A stretch of 52,804 nucleotides of DNA from JBLHGU01 sp047615875 (GCA_047615875.1 JBLHGU010000013.1:1-52804); one strand, 5' to 3'; positions 1-8,772 are shown, counted from the first letter of the stretch. Numbers and translations are program-made. The notes: generated by a model not told the origin, from the sequence alone.

Positions 1-1
1 C

Positions 2-160
2 CCTAGCGCCTACATTCAGTGGTTAAAACCCGCTAATTATGCAGCATTCATTAAGCCAGAAACCTATCTGCAATGGGCAAATCCTGAAAATTATGCTGAG
101 TTTTTAAATGCAATTCCTTCGTTTACAAGCTCTCCCGAAGCCCCGGCAGAAGAAAGCTAG
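2..160 (+). CDS. C-terminal part of an unrecognised Tyr/Trp-rich protein (5' end outside window)
   Basis: An open frame enters from the left edge and ends at TAG 158-160, giving 52 residues. I do not recognise the family. The visible part is about one and a half copies of an aromatic motif: YIQWLKPANYAAF is followed by YLQWANPENYAEF, with 18-residue spacing, then a Pro/Ala/Glu-rich tail. Tandem W-x-x-P-x-N-Y repeats suggest a repetitive surface or interaction segment, but that is inference. The last codons lie inside an 18-bp sequence that recurs at 585-602. No terminator is visible directly after the stop. It could also be the tail of a much longer protein. Confidence 0.55.
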   Translation, partial: PSAYIQWLKPANYAAFIKPETYLQWANPENYAEFLNAIPSFTSSPEAPAEES

Positions 161-166
161 AAGAAA
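149..166. repeat. 18-bp direct repeat, copy 1
   Basis: The 18 bases gaagaaagctagaagaaa occur here and again, identically and in the same orientation, at 585-602. This copy covers the last codons and stop of the upstream gene. The second copy lies in the duplicated methyltransferase-like gene fragment. The sequence is purine-rich, so chance similarity is not excluded. Confidence 0.6.
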
Positions 167-374
167 TCGCCGCACAAGTCTAGAGACGATGGCAGATCGC
201 TACATCCATCCTGCACCAGAAACGGTCTCACTGCGGTAAAACGATAGGATAATTAGTCACAACTCAATCAAATAATGACGCAAAACGGCCAGAAATATTA
301 GTAGAATCAATAAAAACCATAGTGGCCATGGTCAGAGTCAAATTTTCTACTCGGGAATTTCAGACGCAAGGTTT

Positions 375-620
375 TTATGTCTGAAGAAATTTATATACTA
401 AATAAAGCCTCTTTTCCATCCTGGCGATGAAACCATACCCCTCTATCCAGGCTGAGAATTCACGGTTTGTTGGATCCTTGGATGGGTGGCGTTCTTCTGT
501 TCGTGCCCACATAAAATATATAAAGTTAACTAACAACAAAAAACGGAGTTTTTTAAAAGAGCAGGCACCACTAAAGCACCAGTTGAAGAAAGCTAGAAGA
601 AAGTTAATAGAAATACGGGT
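375..620 (-). pseudogene. Decayed duplicate of the 3' end of the adjacent ICMT-like gene
   Basis: The minus-strand translation reproduces the last ~75 residues of the neighbouring gene at 652-1926. ISIN-FLLAF here matches IAINSDFLLAF there. LLLVNFIYFMWARTEERH matches LLLVNFIYFMRARTEERH, and DPTNREFSAWIEGYGFIAR matches DPIYREYTAWIAEYGLIAR. About 12 extra residues interrupt the match after FLLAF. The nucleotide match is also clear, for example taaagttaacta is shared near 523 and 800. The fragment lacks the whole membrane N-terminus and lies beyond the intact gene's terminator. I read it as a tandem partial duplication that has drifted. No stop interrupts the frame up to 647, but the first residues come from the terminator sequence. 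Confidence 0.75.
585..602. repeat. 18-bp direct repeat, copy 2
   Basis: This is an identical copy of 149-166. Read on the minus strand it encodes the FLLAFF segment of the decayed gene fragment at 375-620. The two copies bracket about 420 bp with no recognisable intact gene. Confidence 0.6.
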
Positions 621-653
621 AAAAAAAGCGGGTCTTTCCAGACCCACTTTTTT
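621..653 (-). terminator. Rho-independent terminator of the ICMT-like gene
   Basis: Arms 628-635 (gcgggtct) and 640-647 (agacccac) form an 8-bp stem with one mismatch and a TTCC loop. It is flanked by seven A's on the left and six T's on the right, so it could work in both directions. On the minus strand it begins at the TAA of the 652-1926 gene, whose stop codon forms part of the A/T run. Confidence 0.8.
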
Positions 654-1926
654 ACGACTGGAGAAACCTATAGGTCAATATATATCGTTTTTTGATCCGG
701 GCGATTAAGCCATACTCCGCTATCCAGGCGGTGTACTCTCGGTATATAGGGTCTCTAGACAAATGACGTTCTTCAGTTCGTGCTCGCATAAAGTATATAA
801 AGTTAACTAGCAACAAAAGACAGCATTGCTTAAAAGCCAATAAAAAATCGCTATTAATGGCAATAAACGGAATTGAAATCATCCACCAGGAAATATTTTT
901 ACTAATATAAGCTGGGTGTTTACTGAAGCGAAAGGGTCCATTGGTAATAATTCCCCTATGGGTTAAATTGGAAAACCGATGACCAAACGAAACCGATGCA
1001 AGAGCGTAAATCCACATGAGCATTAGGATTAAAGAACCCCAGATCTTATAGCCTAATGGAGCATCGGCCAGCCACTCTCCCCAGCCAAAATTATCTAGAT
1101 TGTATTCAGTGTAAAGTGAGAAAATCGTACTGGAGAAGGGTTCATAACAAATGAGAGCCACCGTCCAACCCAGCATGGTGGGTTCCGTGGAGCGGATGTT
1201 GGAACCAATCAACTTTAATGTCACCGAATAACCCATTGATACAAAAGCCAGATCCACGACCAATAGAAGCTTCCAACTCCAATCATAGAACGTACCGAAG
1301 CTAGCAGTTATACTTTCTAAAGTATATTTTCCACTGGTTATATCCAGCAAATTCCCACCCAGGTAAACAATCATTAAGGGAAGAAAAAACCCTTTGACGG
1401 CCCACCCCAGAGCCAATTGCCCAATACGTTCTTTATCGTATTCTGGTATTCGAAATAAAAACTTACCCAGTGCGTAATATTCATCCTCGGGCTCTTCCTG
1501 TAGGCAATCGACCAACCAGAAATATGGGATAGCCAGCACTACCAACCATGGCACCGCCGGCAGCACATAATTCCAAAATGGCGCATAGAACGAGCCTGCG
1601 TATTCTGGTAACAGCCAATATACAAATGCCAGAGTCAGATAGACTACGTATAGCGCAGATAATTTAATAACTACCCGTTTGGGACTGGCTCTAGAAAGTA
1701 TGGAAGGTTGCCGAATATTCCTTAAAATATCTGGCCGAAGAAAGAAGAATTCCAATACAAGTATCGGTAATAAAACAAACGACAGTAAGAAGTAAACACT
1801 CTCTACTAGTGGCTGTTGGTGGCGAACTGTCGTTAGAACCCACACACCCATAAAAAGGAAGCCTAGACCAACCAGATTTATCCACCAATTCGCACAGGAC
1901 TTAGGGGGGGCGCTTTTTAATTCCAT
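652..1926 (-). CDS. Integral membrane protein with ICMT/PEMT-like methyltransferase C-terminus
   Basis: The 424-residue protein has roughly eight to ten hydrophobic segments from about residue 15 onward. Near residue 335 it carries RGIITNGPFRFSKHPAYISK, matching the GP-F/Y-x-x-x-RHP-x-Y signature of the isoprenylcysteine carboxyl methyltransferase and phospholipid methyltransferase families. This is followed by an EERHLSRDP...Y..YGLIAR segment typical of their C-terminus. The SAM-dependent methyltransferase role is inferred from that motif, and the substrate is unknown. It is longer than a bare ICMT (~200 aa) because of an extra membrane N-terminal half. I chose ATG at 1926 over an upstream TTG at 1935; neither has a good ribosome-binding site. 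It ends in a terminator and beside a decayed copy of its own 3' end. Confidence 0.65.
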   Translation of the reverse strand: MELKSAPPKSCANWWINLVGLGFLFMGVWVLTTVRHQQPLVESVYFLLSFVLLPILVLEFFFLRPDILRNIRQPSILSRASPKRVVIKLSALYVVYLTLAFVYWLLPEYAGSFYAPFWNYVLPAVPWLVVLAIPYFWLVDCLQEEPEDEYYALGKFLFRIPEYDKERIGQLALGWAVKGFFLPLMIVYLGGNLLDITSGKYTLESITASFGTFYDWSWKLLLVVDLAFVSMGYSVTLKLIGSNIRSTEPTMLGWTVALICYEPFSSTIFSLYTEYNLDNFGWGEWLADAPLGYKIWGSLILMLMWIYALASVSFGHRFSNLTHRGIITNGPFRFSKHPAYISKNISWWMISIPFIAINSDFLLAFKQCCLLLLVNFIYFMRARTEERHLSRDPIYREYTAWIAEYGLIARIKKRYILTYRFLQS

Positions 1927-2027
1927 AGCAGGCAATATATTTGAATTTAGTCGAATTTGCCCGTTACAAACAGAACGTATCCAGCAATAGTCACTGAGAA
2001 TTTTCTATACGATATTTATTACTATAG

Positions 2028-2054
2028 AAAAGGGCGACTTATTGTCACCCTTTT
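2028..2054 (-). terminator. Terminator downstream of fba
   Basis: Arms 2028-2038 (aaaagggcgac) and 2044-2054 (gtcaccctttt) form an 11-bp stem with one mismatch and a 5-nt loop. The A and T flanks allow termination on either strand. It lies 20 bp past the fba stop and closes the fba-pgk-gap-tkt run. Confidence 0.8.
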
Positions 2055-2073
2055 TCTCTAACGAGAATTTCTG

Positions 2074-3138
2074 TTAGTTAATTTTTGGATCCAGCTCGCC
2101 ACCTAAATAACGGGCTGTCATTACTTCCAGACTCTGGGACTTAAGCCTGGATGCATTTCCCGCTGTACCAAAAGCCTCATAGCGTTCTTTGCATATTTGT
2201 TTCATACCGGCTGTGGCCGCAGCCAAATATTTACGTGGATCAAAATTGGAGGGGTTATCATGCATGTGTTTTCGAATTGCACCGGTAGATGCCATTCTTA
2301 AATCCGTATCAATGTTGACCTTGCGCACACCATGTTTTATGCCCTCGGCGATTTCTTCAACAGGCACACCATAGGTTTCACCCATTTCACCACCGTGCTC
2401 ATTAATGATTGCAAGCCAGTCCTGAGGAACAGAGCTCGAGCCGTGCATTACTAGATGGGTATCCGGAATTCTTGCATGGATCGCCTTAATACGATCAATA
2501 GCGAGGGTATCGCCAGTAGGCGGACGGGTAAACTTATAGGCACCGTGGCTAGTACCAATTGCTATTGCTAACGCATCCACATGGGTATCTTTTACAAACT
2601 GCGCTGCTTCTTCTGGATCAGTTAATAGCTGGTCATGGGACAACACACCCTCAGCACCAGAACCATCTTCTTCACCTGCCATGCCGCTTTCAAGAGAGCC
2701 CAGGCAACCAAGTTCGCCTTCAACGGACACACCACAGGAATGTGCGAGTTCAACTACTTGTCGTGTAATGCTGGAATTGTATCCATAGTCCATTGGAGTT
2801 TTCATGTCTTCACCCAGTGACCCATCCATCATTACCGAGCTGAAACCCAGCTGTATTGAGCGCTGACATACCGCAGGAGATGCACCATGATCCTGATGCA
2901 TAACAACCGGTATATGTGGCCATTCTTCAATAGCTGCCTGGATTAGGTGCCGCAAAAACGGCGCTCCGGCATAGGATCGTGCACCGGCAGATGCTTGAAC
3001 GATTACCGGGCTATCGGTTTCGTCTGCAGCCTCCATAATTGCGCGCATTTGTTCTAGATTATTAACGTTAAAGGCAGGGCAACCATAGCCGCGTTCCGCC
3101 GCATGGTCTAACAATTGACGCATTGAAATTAGTGACAT
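2074..3138 (-). CDS. fba: Fructose-bisphosphate aldolase, class II
   Basis: This 354-residue enzyme reversibly cleaves fructose 1,6-bisphosphate to dihydroxyacetone phosphate and glyceraldehyde 3-phosphate; the related Calvin-cycle form also makes sedoheptulose bisphosphate. The zinc-binding HQDHGAS is near residue 82. Other markers are SVMMDGS, GEL around residue 142, AIAIGTSHG and LVMHGSSSVP, all of the class II zinc-dependent family. The length suits the subtype of proteobacterial carbon-fixation clusters. ATG 3138 has GAGGAC nine bases upstream. It is last in the run tkt-gap-pgk-fba. The pyk gene often found between pgk and fba is absent; only ~70 bp separate them. Confidence 0.95.
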   Translation of the reverse strand: MSLISMRQLLDHAAERGYGCPAFNVNNLEQMRAIMEAADETDSPVIVQASAGARSYAGAPFLRHLIQAAIEEWPHIPVVMHQDHGASPAVCQRSIQLGFSSVMMDGSLGEDMKTPMDYGYNSSITRQVVELAHSCGVSVEGELGCLGSLESGMAGEEDGSGAEGVLSHDQLLTDPEEAAQFVKDTHVDALAIAIGTSHGAYKFTRPPTGDTLAIDRIKAIHARIPDTHLVMHGSSSVPQDWLAIINEHGGEMGETYGVPVEEIAEGIKHGVRKVNIDTDLRMASTGAIRKHMHDNPSNFDPRKYLAAATAGMKQICKERYEAFGTAGNASRLKSQSLEVMTARYLGGELDPKIN

Positions 3139-3207
3139 AAATTTGTCCTCTTAATAAATATAATACGATTAAACTTAAATCTGTCTGGGGTGCCAGCCGG
3201 GCAATTA

Positions 3208-4395
3208 CTACATTTGCTCACTGGCGCGATCTTCAAGCATTTTTACCGCGGGTAAAGTTTTACCTTCCAAATATTCCAGGAACGCACCGCCAGCGGTGGA
3301 GATGTAGGATATCTTGTCATAAATCCCGTATTTTTGAATTGCAGCTATGGTATCCCCACCGCCTGCAAGACTAAAACATTTCGAGTTGGCGATGGCCATG
3401 GAAACTGTTTTAGTTCCCTCGCCAAATTGATCGTATTCAAAAACACCGATCGGTCCATTCCAGACTACTGTACCGGCGCGAGAAATAATGTCTGCCAATT
3501 CATTCGCTGAATCAGGTCCGATATCAAGAATTAACTCATCATTATCTACCTGCTCTGCCGACTTTAATATAGCGGGTTCTGTCTCACTAAAATTCTTGCC
3601 ACAAACAACATCAGTAGCGATAGGAATTCTAGCACCTCGAGATTGCATTTTTTCCACCAAATCTCGAGCAGTCCCAACCAGATTGTCCTCGCATAGTGAC
3701 TTGCCGACGTTTTTACCCATTGCCTTAAGAAAAGTATTGGCGATACCACCACCAACCACTAACTGGTCAACTTTTTCTGCCAGAGATTCCAGAACAGTAA
3801 GCTTGGTAGAAACTTTAGACCCACCAACAATTGCGACCATGGGGCGAGCCGGGTTAGCCAGGGCACGGGCCAAATTATCCAGTTCACTGGATAATAATAG
3901 ACCCGCGCAGGCTACGTCCGCTTTGTGGCCAACACCGTGAGTAGACGCCTGGGCCCGATGTGCGGTTCCAAAAGCGTCCATAACAAACACATCACACAAT
4001 GCGGCATAACTGGCAGATAACGCTTCATCGTCCTTTTTCTCACCAGCATTAAAACGAACATTTTCGAGCAATACAACCTCGCCCTTGGCCACATCAAAAT
4101 TACCACTGAGATAATCCCTTATCAAACGCACCTCACGGCCTAGCTTATCGCTCAGGTCATGGGCTATGGGTGCCATGGAGTTCTCTTCTGAATAAACCCC
4201 CTCTTCCGGACGACCACGATGCGACATGAGCATCACTCGAGCACCTGCCTCCATTGCATATTCAATCGTTGGCATCGACGCGGTTATACGAGCATCAGAG
4301 CTAACCTTGCCGTTTTTCACCGGCACATTCAGATCTGAACGTATGAGCACCCGCTTACCGGCAATATCAAGATCAGTCAGTTTGATAAAAGGCAT
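3208..4395 (-). CDS. pgk: Phosphoglycerate kinase
   Basis: This 395-residue cytosolic enzyme interconverts 1,3-bisphosphoglycerate plus ADP with 3-phosphoglycerate plus ATP. The N-terminus carries VLIRSDLNVPVKNG. MLMSHRGRPEEG, LLENVRFNAGE and the hinge AIVGGSKVSTK follow, then the nucleotide-binding VWNGPIGVFE and AGGGDTIAAI near the C-terminus. Length and motif order are standard. ATG 4395 has an AAGGAT ribosome-binding site. It follows gap after a 215-bp spacer that contains a strong hairpin and precedes fba by ~70 bp, so it may be transcribed both by read-through and from its own promoter. Confidence 0.97.
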   Translation of the reverse strand: MPFIKLTDLDIAGKRVLIRSDLNVPVKNGKVSSDARITASMPTIEYAMEAGARVMLMSHRGRPEEGVYSEENSMAPIAHDLSDKLGREVRLIRDYLSGNFDVAKGEVVLLENVRFNAGEKKDDEALSASYAALCDVFVMDAFGTAHRAQASTHGVGHKADVACAGLLLSSELDNLARALANPARPMVAIVGGSKVSTKLTVLESLAEKVDQLVVGGGIANTFLKAMGKNVGKSLCEDNLVGTARDLVEKMQSRGARIPIATDVVCGKNFSETEPAILKSAEQVDNDELILDIGPDSANELADIISRAGTVVWNGPIGVFEYDQFGEGTKTVSMAIANSKCFSLAGGGDTIAAIQKYGIYDKISYISTAGGAFLEYLEGKTLPAVKMLEDRASEQM

Positions 4396-4536
4396 AAAAA
4401 TAAATCCTTACAATCAATAATGGGTGTCTGGCTTCTGACGTGTACTGGAAGCGTTAAGATGAGGTCGGCTTAGCAAAACTTCGTGACTCTCATCTGAAAA
4501 ACGATTGAATCAGTCCAGTAGCTTTTGGTCTGTAAA

Positions 4537-4573
4537 ACTGAGCGAAAAAGTAAAATTTCATTTCGCACTCAGT
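4537..4573 (-). other. Bulged hairpin in the gap-pgk spacer (attenuator or partial terminator)
   Basis: Arms 4537-4547 (actgagcgaaa) and 4561-4573 (tttcgcactcagt) pair over 11 bp with a 2-nt bulge and a 13-nt loop. On the minus strand the stem is followed by TTTAC, a weak T-run. It lies just after gap and before pgk, where it could reduce read-through or stabilise the gap mRNA end. Confidence 0.5.
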
Positions 4574-4610
4574 CTGGTGTCTTGCCAAACAAATATTAAA
4601 AAATGTTGTG

Positions 4611-5615
4611 TTAGTTGACTGCTACATGCTGAGCAAATCGAAGCATATTGCAGGTATAGCCGTATTCATTGTCGTACCAGGAAACCACCTTAACAAAGGT
4701 TGAATCTAGGGCAATTCCAGCCTCGGCATCAAAAATCGAAGAATTAGTATTACCGCGAAAGTCAGTTGCTACTACCTTTTCATCAGTGTAACCAAGTGTC
4801 TCACCAATTCCGGGAGCTTCAGAGGCTTCCTTCATAGCTGCACAAATTTCTGCATAAGACGCCTCGTTCTCGAGTTCTACCGTTAAATCGATCACTGACA
4901 CATCGGATGTAGGCACACGAAATGCCATGCCGGTCAGTTTGCCATTCAATTCAGGTAGAACAACACCCACAGCTTTAGCCGCCCCAGTTGAAGAAGGAAT
5001 GATATTCTCTAGAATTCCACGACCGCCACGCCAGTCTTTCGTTGAAGGGCCATCAACCGTCTTCTGGGTTGCTGTAGCCGCATGAACTGTGGTCATCAAG
5101 CCGCGCTTAATTCCCCACTTATCGTTTAACACCTTAGCTACTGGCGCGAGACAGTTGGTAGTACAGGACGCCGCAGAAACGATTGCCTGACCAGCATATG
5201 TTTCATGATTTACACCGTAAACAAACATCGGCGTGGCATCCTTTGAAGGAGCTGATTGAAGCACTCTACGCGCGCCGGCATCGATGTGTTTCTGACAAGT
5301 TTCCTCTGTTAAAAAGAATCCTGTACATTCAATAATCATGTCCGCGCCAACCTCATCCCATTTTAGATTCGCGGGATCACGCTCTGCAGTCAATCGGATT
5401 GATTTGCCATTTACAACCAGATTGCTGCCATCACTGGATACGTCACCCTTAAAATTGCCCTGAACAGAATCATACTTGAGCATATAGGCAAGATAGTCTG
5501 CCTCGAGAAGATCATTAATTCCGACAACTTCAATGTCGTCAAATTCTGCTGCAATAGCCCGGAACGCCATACGGCCAATACGGCCGAAACCGTTAATACC
5601 TACTTTTATGCTCAT
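4611..5615 (-). CDS. gap: Glyceraldehyde-3-phosphate dehydrogenase, type I
   Basis: This 334-residue NAD(P)-dependent enzyme oxidises glyceraldehyde 3-phosphate to 1,3-bisphosphoglycerate, or the reverse in carbon fixation. The Rossmann motif GINGFGRIGR is at residues 6-15. The catalytic ASCTTNC places the cysteine at about residue 151. The phosphate-binding GRGILENIIPSSTGAAKAVG and terminal SWYDNEYGYTCNM are present. Residues after the second strand read INDLLEADYLAY, so an acidic Asp is available for NAD binding; cofactor preference is not certain. It lies between tkt (57 bp upstream) and pgk. Confidence 0.96.
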   Translation of the reverse strand: MSIKVGINGFGRIGRMAFRAIAAEFDDIEVVGINDLLEADYLAYMLKYDSVQGNFKGDVSSDGSNLVVNGKSIRLTAERDPANLKWDEVGADMIIECTGFFLTEETCQKHIDAGARRVLQSAPSKDATPMFVYGVNHETYAGQAIVSAASCTTNCLAPVAKVLNDKWGIKRGLMTTVHAATATQKTVDGPSTKDWRGGRGILENIIPSSTGAAKAVGVVLPELNGKLTGMAFRVPTSDVSVIDLTVELENEASYAEICAAMKEASEAPGIGETLGYTDEKVVATDFRGNTNSSIFDAEAGIALDSTFVKVVSWYDNEYGYTCNMLRFAQHVAVN

Positions 5616-5672
5616 ATAATAAACTCAACATTAATAATAATCGGAAAACATTGGCCGTACATTTTACAGCTT

Positions 5673-7694
5673 TCAGGCCAAAACTGCTTCTACGTTTGCA
5701 ACCACGTTATCAACCGTAAAGCCAAAATGCCTAAATACTTCCCCGGCAGGTCCAGATTCACCAAAAGTATCGAGGCCAACAACCCGTCCTGATAAGCCAA
5801 CATACTTTGCCCAGCCTGCAGTAACACCTGCCTCAACCGCAACACGGGCAGTAATTGAAGCTGGCAATACAGATTCCTTCCATTCATTGCTTTGGACGTC
5901 AAAAACATCAGTTGAAGGCATCGATACCACTCGGATTCGGCGTCCCCTTGATGACAGTTCAGTTGCAGCATCCATTGCAAGTCCCACCTCGGACCCTGTT
6001 GCAATAATGATGGCATCTGGATCACCTTCACAATCTCTGAGCGTGTAACCGCCTCTATTGATTGACTTTATTTGGTGATCAGTGCGGCTCTGGAAGGGCA
6101 AGGCCTGACGAGAGAACAACAAACTTGTCGGTCCATTTTCTCTCTCAACAGCAAATTGCCATGCCACAGCACTTTCTACGGTATCACAAGGTCTCCATAG
6201 CGACATGCGCGGAATCATTCGTAGAGTAGCGGTCTGCTCAACAGCCTGATGGGTTGGGCCATCTTCCCCCAAGCCAATTGAGTCATGGGTGTATACGAAA
6301 ATTGCACGAATTTTCATTAATGCTGCCATTCTAAGCGCATTACGTGCATATTCCGAGAACATGAGAAATGTCGCGCCATAGGGAATGTATCCGCCATGTA
6401 AAGCGATGCCGTTCATGATCGCCGACATACCAAATTCTCTGACACCATAATATAGGTAGTTGCCATCGCCATCTGTGCGCGAAATTGGTTTTGAACCGCT
6501 CCAGAGCGTTAGATTTGAGCCTGCCAAATCAGCAGAACCACCTAGCAGCTCCGGTAATAATGGTCCAAAACCATTGAGGGTTTTTTGCGATGCCTGCCGG
6601 GAGGCAATAGATTCTCCGGTGGCATTACATTGGGCAATAAATTCAGCTGACTTGCTAGCCCAGTCTGAAGGCAAATCACCCTTCATACGACGCTCATACT
6701 CCTCGGCTAATTGAGGAAACTCACCATGGTAGGCTGCGAATTGTTCATGCCACTCGACTTCTAATTTATTCCCAGTATCTATTGCGTTCCAGGCTGAGTA
6801 AATCTCATCTGGAATTTCAAACGGCCCATGTGGCCAGCCAATACTTTCCCTCACAAGTTGTATTTCGTCATCTCCCAGAGGAGCTCCATGACAGGATTCT
6901 TTACCTTGCTTATTCGGAGATCCAAATCCAATAATCGTTTTGCAGCAAATCAGTGTGGGTTTACCGGTTTCAGCCTTTGCTGCATCTATTGCTGCACTGA
7001 TGGAATCCGGGTCATGCCCATCAACAGCTTCTATAACGTGCCAACCATAGGCCTTGAATCGCTGCGGAGTATTATCCGTAAACCAGCCTTCTACTGCCCC
7101 ATCTATAGAGATTCCGTTGTCATCCCAAAATGCCGTGAGCTTGCCTAGTCCAAGTGTTCCCGCTAAAGAACAGGCCTCATGAGAGATACCCTCCATCATG
7201 CAGCCATCACCCAAAAATACCCAGGTTCGATGATCAACAATTTCGTGGGTGGGTCGATTAAAATGTGCAGCAAGCGCTTTCTCTGCAATTGCCATTCCAA
7301 CGGAATTAGCTATGCCCTGCCCAAGTGGACCAGTAGTTGTTTCAATCCCGGGCGCATATCCATACTCAGGATGCCCTGGAGTTTTTGAGTGAAGCTGGCG
7401 AAAACTTTTTAAATCCTCAATTGAGAGTTCATAACCGGTCAGGTGGAGTAATGAATAAATTAGCATTGAGCCATGGCCGTTTGAGAGAACAAATCGATCC
7501 CTATCAAACCATTCTGGGTTTGCCGGACTGTGTTTTATATAGTCGCCCCAAAGAACTTCTGCAATATCCGCCATACCCATAGGCGCGCCAGGGTGACCTG
7601 ATTTGGCTTTTTGTACAGCATCCATACTTAGCACACGAATGGCATTCGCCTTATCAAGGCGGCTCGGGCTATTAACGGGATTCGTATCGGCCAT
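5673..7694 (-). CDS. tkt: Transketolase
   Basis: Transketolase moves two-carbon ketol units between sugar phosphates with thiamine diphosphate, in the pentose phosphate and Calvin cycles. The 673-residue protein shows the N-terminal KSGHPGAPMGMADIAEVLW, GPLGQGIANSVGMA, the thiamine-diphosphate motif starting GDGCMMEG, and later HDSIGLGEDGPTHQ and SLWRPCD. The open frame runs 16 codons further upstream, but ATG 7694 gives the normal family N-terminus (MADTNPVNSPSRLDKANAIR). It is the first gene of the tkt-gap-pgk-fba run, so the main promoter should lie in 7695-7962, where I see no clear consensus boxes. Confidence 0.96.
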   Translation of the reverse strand: MADTNPVNSPSRLDKANAIRVLSMDAVQKAKSGHPGAPMGMADIAEVLWGDYIKHSPANPEWFDRDRFVLSNGHGSMLIYSLLHLTGYELSIEDLKSFRQLHSKTPGHPEYGYAPGIETTTGPLGQGIANSVGMAIAEKALAAHFNRPTHEIVDHRTWVFLGDGCMMEGISHEACSLAGTLGLGKLTAFWDDNGISIDGAVEGWFTDNTPQRFKAYGWHVIEAVDGHDPDSISAAIDAAKAETGKPTLICCKTIIGFGSPNKQGKESCHGAPLGDDEIQLVRESIGWPHGPFEIPDEIYSAWNAIDTGNKLEVEWHEQFAAYHGEFPQLAEEYERRMKGDLPSDWASKSAEFIAQCNATGESIASRQASQKTLNGFGPLLPELLGGSADLAGSNLTLWSGSKPISRTDGDGNYLYYGVREFGMSAIMNGIALHGGYIPYGATFLMFSEYARNALRMAALMKIRAIFVYTHDSIGLGEDGPTHQAVEQTATLRMIPRMSLWRPCDTVESAVAWQFAVERENGPTSLLFSRQALPFQSRTDHQIKSINRGGYTLRDCEGDPDAIIIATGSEVGLAMDAATELSSRGRRIRVVSMPSTDVFDVQSNEWKESVLPASITARVAVEAGVTAGWAKYVGLSGRVVGLDTFGESGPAGEVFRHFGFTVDNVVANVEAVLA

Positions 7695-7962
7695 GAAATG
7701 TAAACTCTCTGAAAAAACGGTGTTTGCAGTAATCCAATACAAAAACCCACTTATATTCGGGTTTCAGTCTGGTCAAAGTAGAAAAATCGCAACTGGACTA
7801 TGCCCACAAGTGTCGGCAACTTCCAGTAAAAATTATTTATCTGTGGAATAATTTTCAGCTAGTACCAAACGGCAATTACCTTTGCCGCATTCAATTCCAT
7901 ATACGCTATTTGGATATAATAATTTCATAACGACTGGGATTATCTACGGAAAACTTTGCAAG

Positions 7963-8772
7963 CTAATAACGCATCGCATTATCCAGCCAGCTTACCCAAT
8001 GTTTCTGTAGACGGCTATTCGCTGCGGCAATTACAGATTTCTTACCCAGGCCGGAGCAGTCAATAGATTCTCCGTCAAATGTTAAGGCCAAACCGCCAGC
8101 CTCCTCGAGTATTAGCAACCCAGCCGCATAATCCCATAATTTTTGCCCGCCATGAAGGTAAATCTGAAATCGATCAGCTGCCAGCCAACACCATTCAAGA
8201 ACACAGGCGCCCAGATTTCGCTGTGATCGATAAGGCGGGCTAAGTACCAGCCTATGGGCGAGTTCTCGGGTCAGTCTTTTGTAGTCAACATTCGCAACAC
8301 ACTCGCCAATTTCTGTTTGTGTGCCCACAACAAGCTTTTCACCATTTAAACATGCACCCTTGTTGCGTTCAGCAGTAAATAATTCCTTACGCACTGGGTC
8401 GTAGACGATGGCCAGATAGGGCCGAAAGTCTTTAATCAGAGCCAATGACACACCATAAAAAGGAAATCCGGCAACATAATTAGTTGTGCCATCTAACGGA
8501 TCGAGCACCCAGAAACATCCGCTGGAGCTTTGAATTACATCACAATGTTGCAAATGACTCATTTCCTCTCCCAGGAGAGGAATCTCTGGATGCCACTTAC
8601 CTAGAGATAATTGCAAGTCGGTCTGTATAGCTGTATCAATTAGGGTAACTAAGCTGCCATCATCTTTCCTGCTTGTGTCTTCGACGCCTGGTTGCCCGCC
8701 TCCTAGATACTGATCGCCAATGTTTCGCACCAAATTCGCGACAGAGACAAGATCAGGTTCAGAACCTGGCAA
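7963..8772 (-). CDS. Inositol monophosphatase family phosphatase
   Basis: The 269-residue protein belongs to the Mg-dependent, Li-sensitive phosphatase superfamily (inositol monophosphatase, CysQ, histidinol-phosphatase HisN). It carries the metal-binding triad: LLGEEMS near residue 67, WVLDPLDGTTNYVAG near residue 90, and KLWDYAAGLLILEEAGG near residue 210. Substrate cannot be read from motifs; inositol-1-phosphate, PAP or histidinol phosphate are all possible. In a sulfur oxidiser CysQ-like activity is attractive, but that is speculation. The start appears to be TTG 8772, with GGGG upstream. It lies 26 bp after chpA on the same strand, so it may be co-transcribed with the Pil-Chp genes. Confidence 0.8.
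   Translation of the reverse strand: MPGSEPDLVSVANLVRNIGDQYLGGGQPGVEDTSRKDDGSLVTLIDTAIQTDLQLSLGKWHPEIPLLGEEMSHLQHCDVIQSSSGCFWVLDPLDGTTNYVAGFPFYGVSLALIKDFRPYLAIVYDPVRKELFTAERNKGACLNGEKLVVGTQTEIGECVANVDYKRLTRELAHRLVLSPPYRSQRNLGACVLEWCWLAADRFQIYLHGGQKLWDYAAGLLILEEAGGLALTFDGESIDCSGLGKKSVIAAANSRLQKHWVSWLDNAMRY

Noticed and set aside
427..708. 93-codon plus-strand frame at the left edge
   Set aside because: It runs antisense to the duplicated methyltransferase-like fragment and through the terminator. It has no family features and its composition is explained by the opposite strand.
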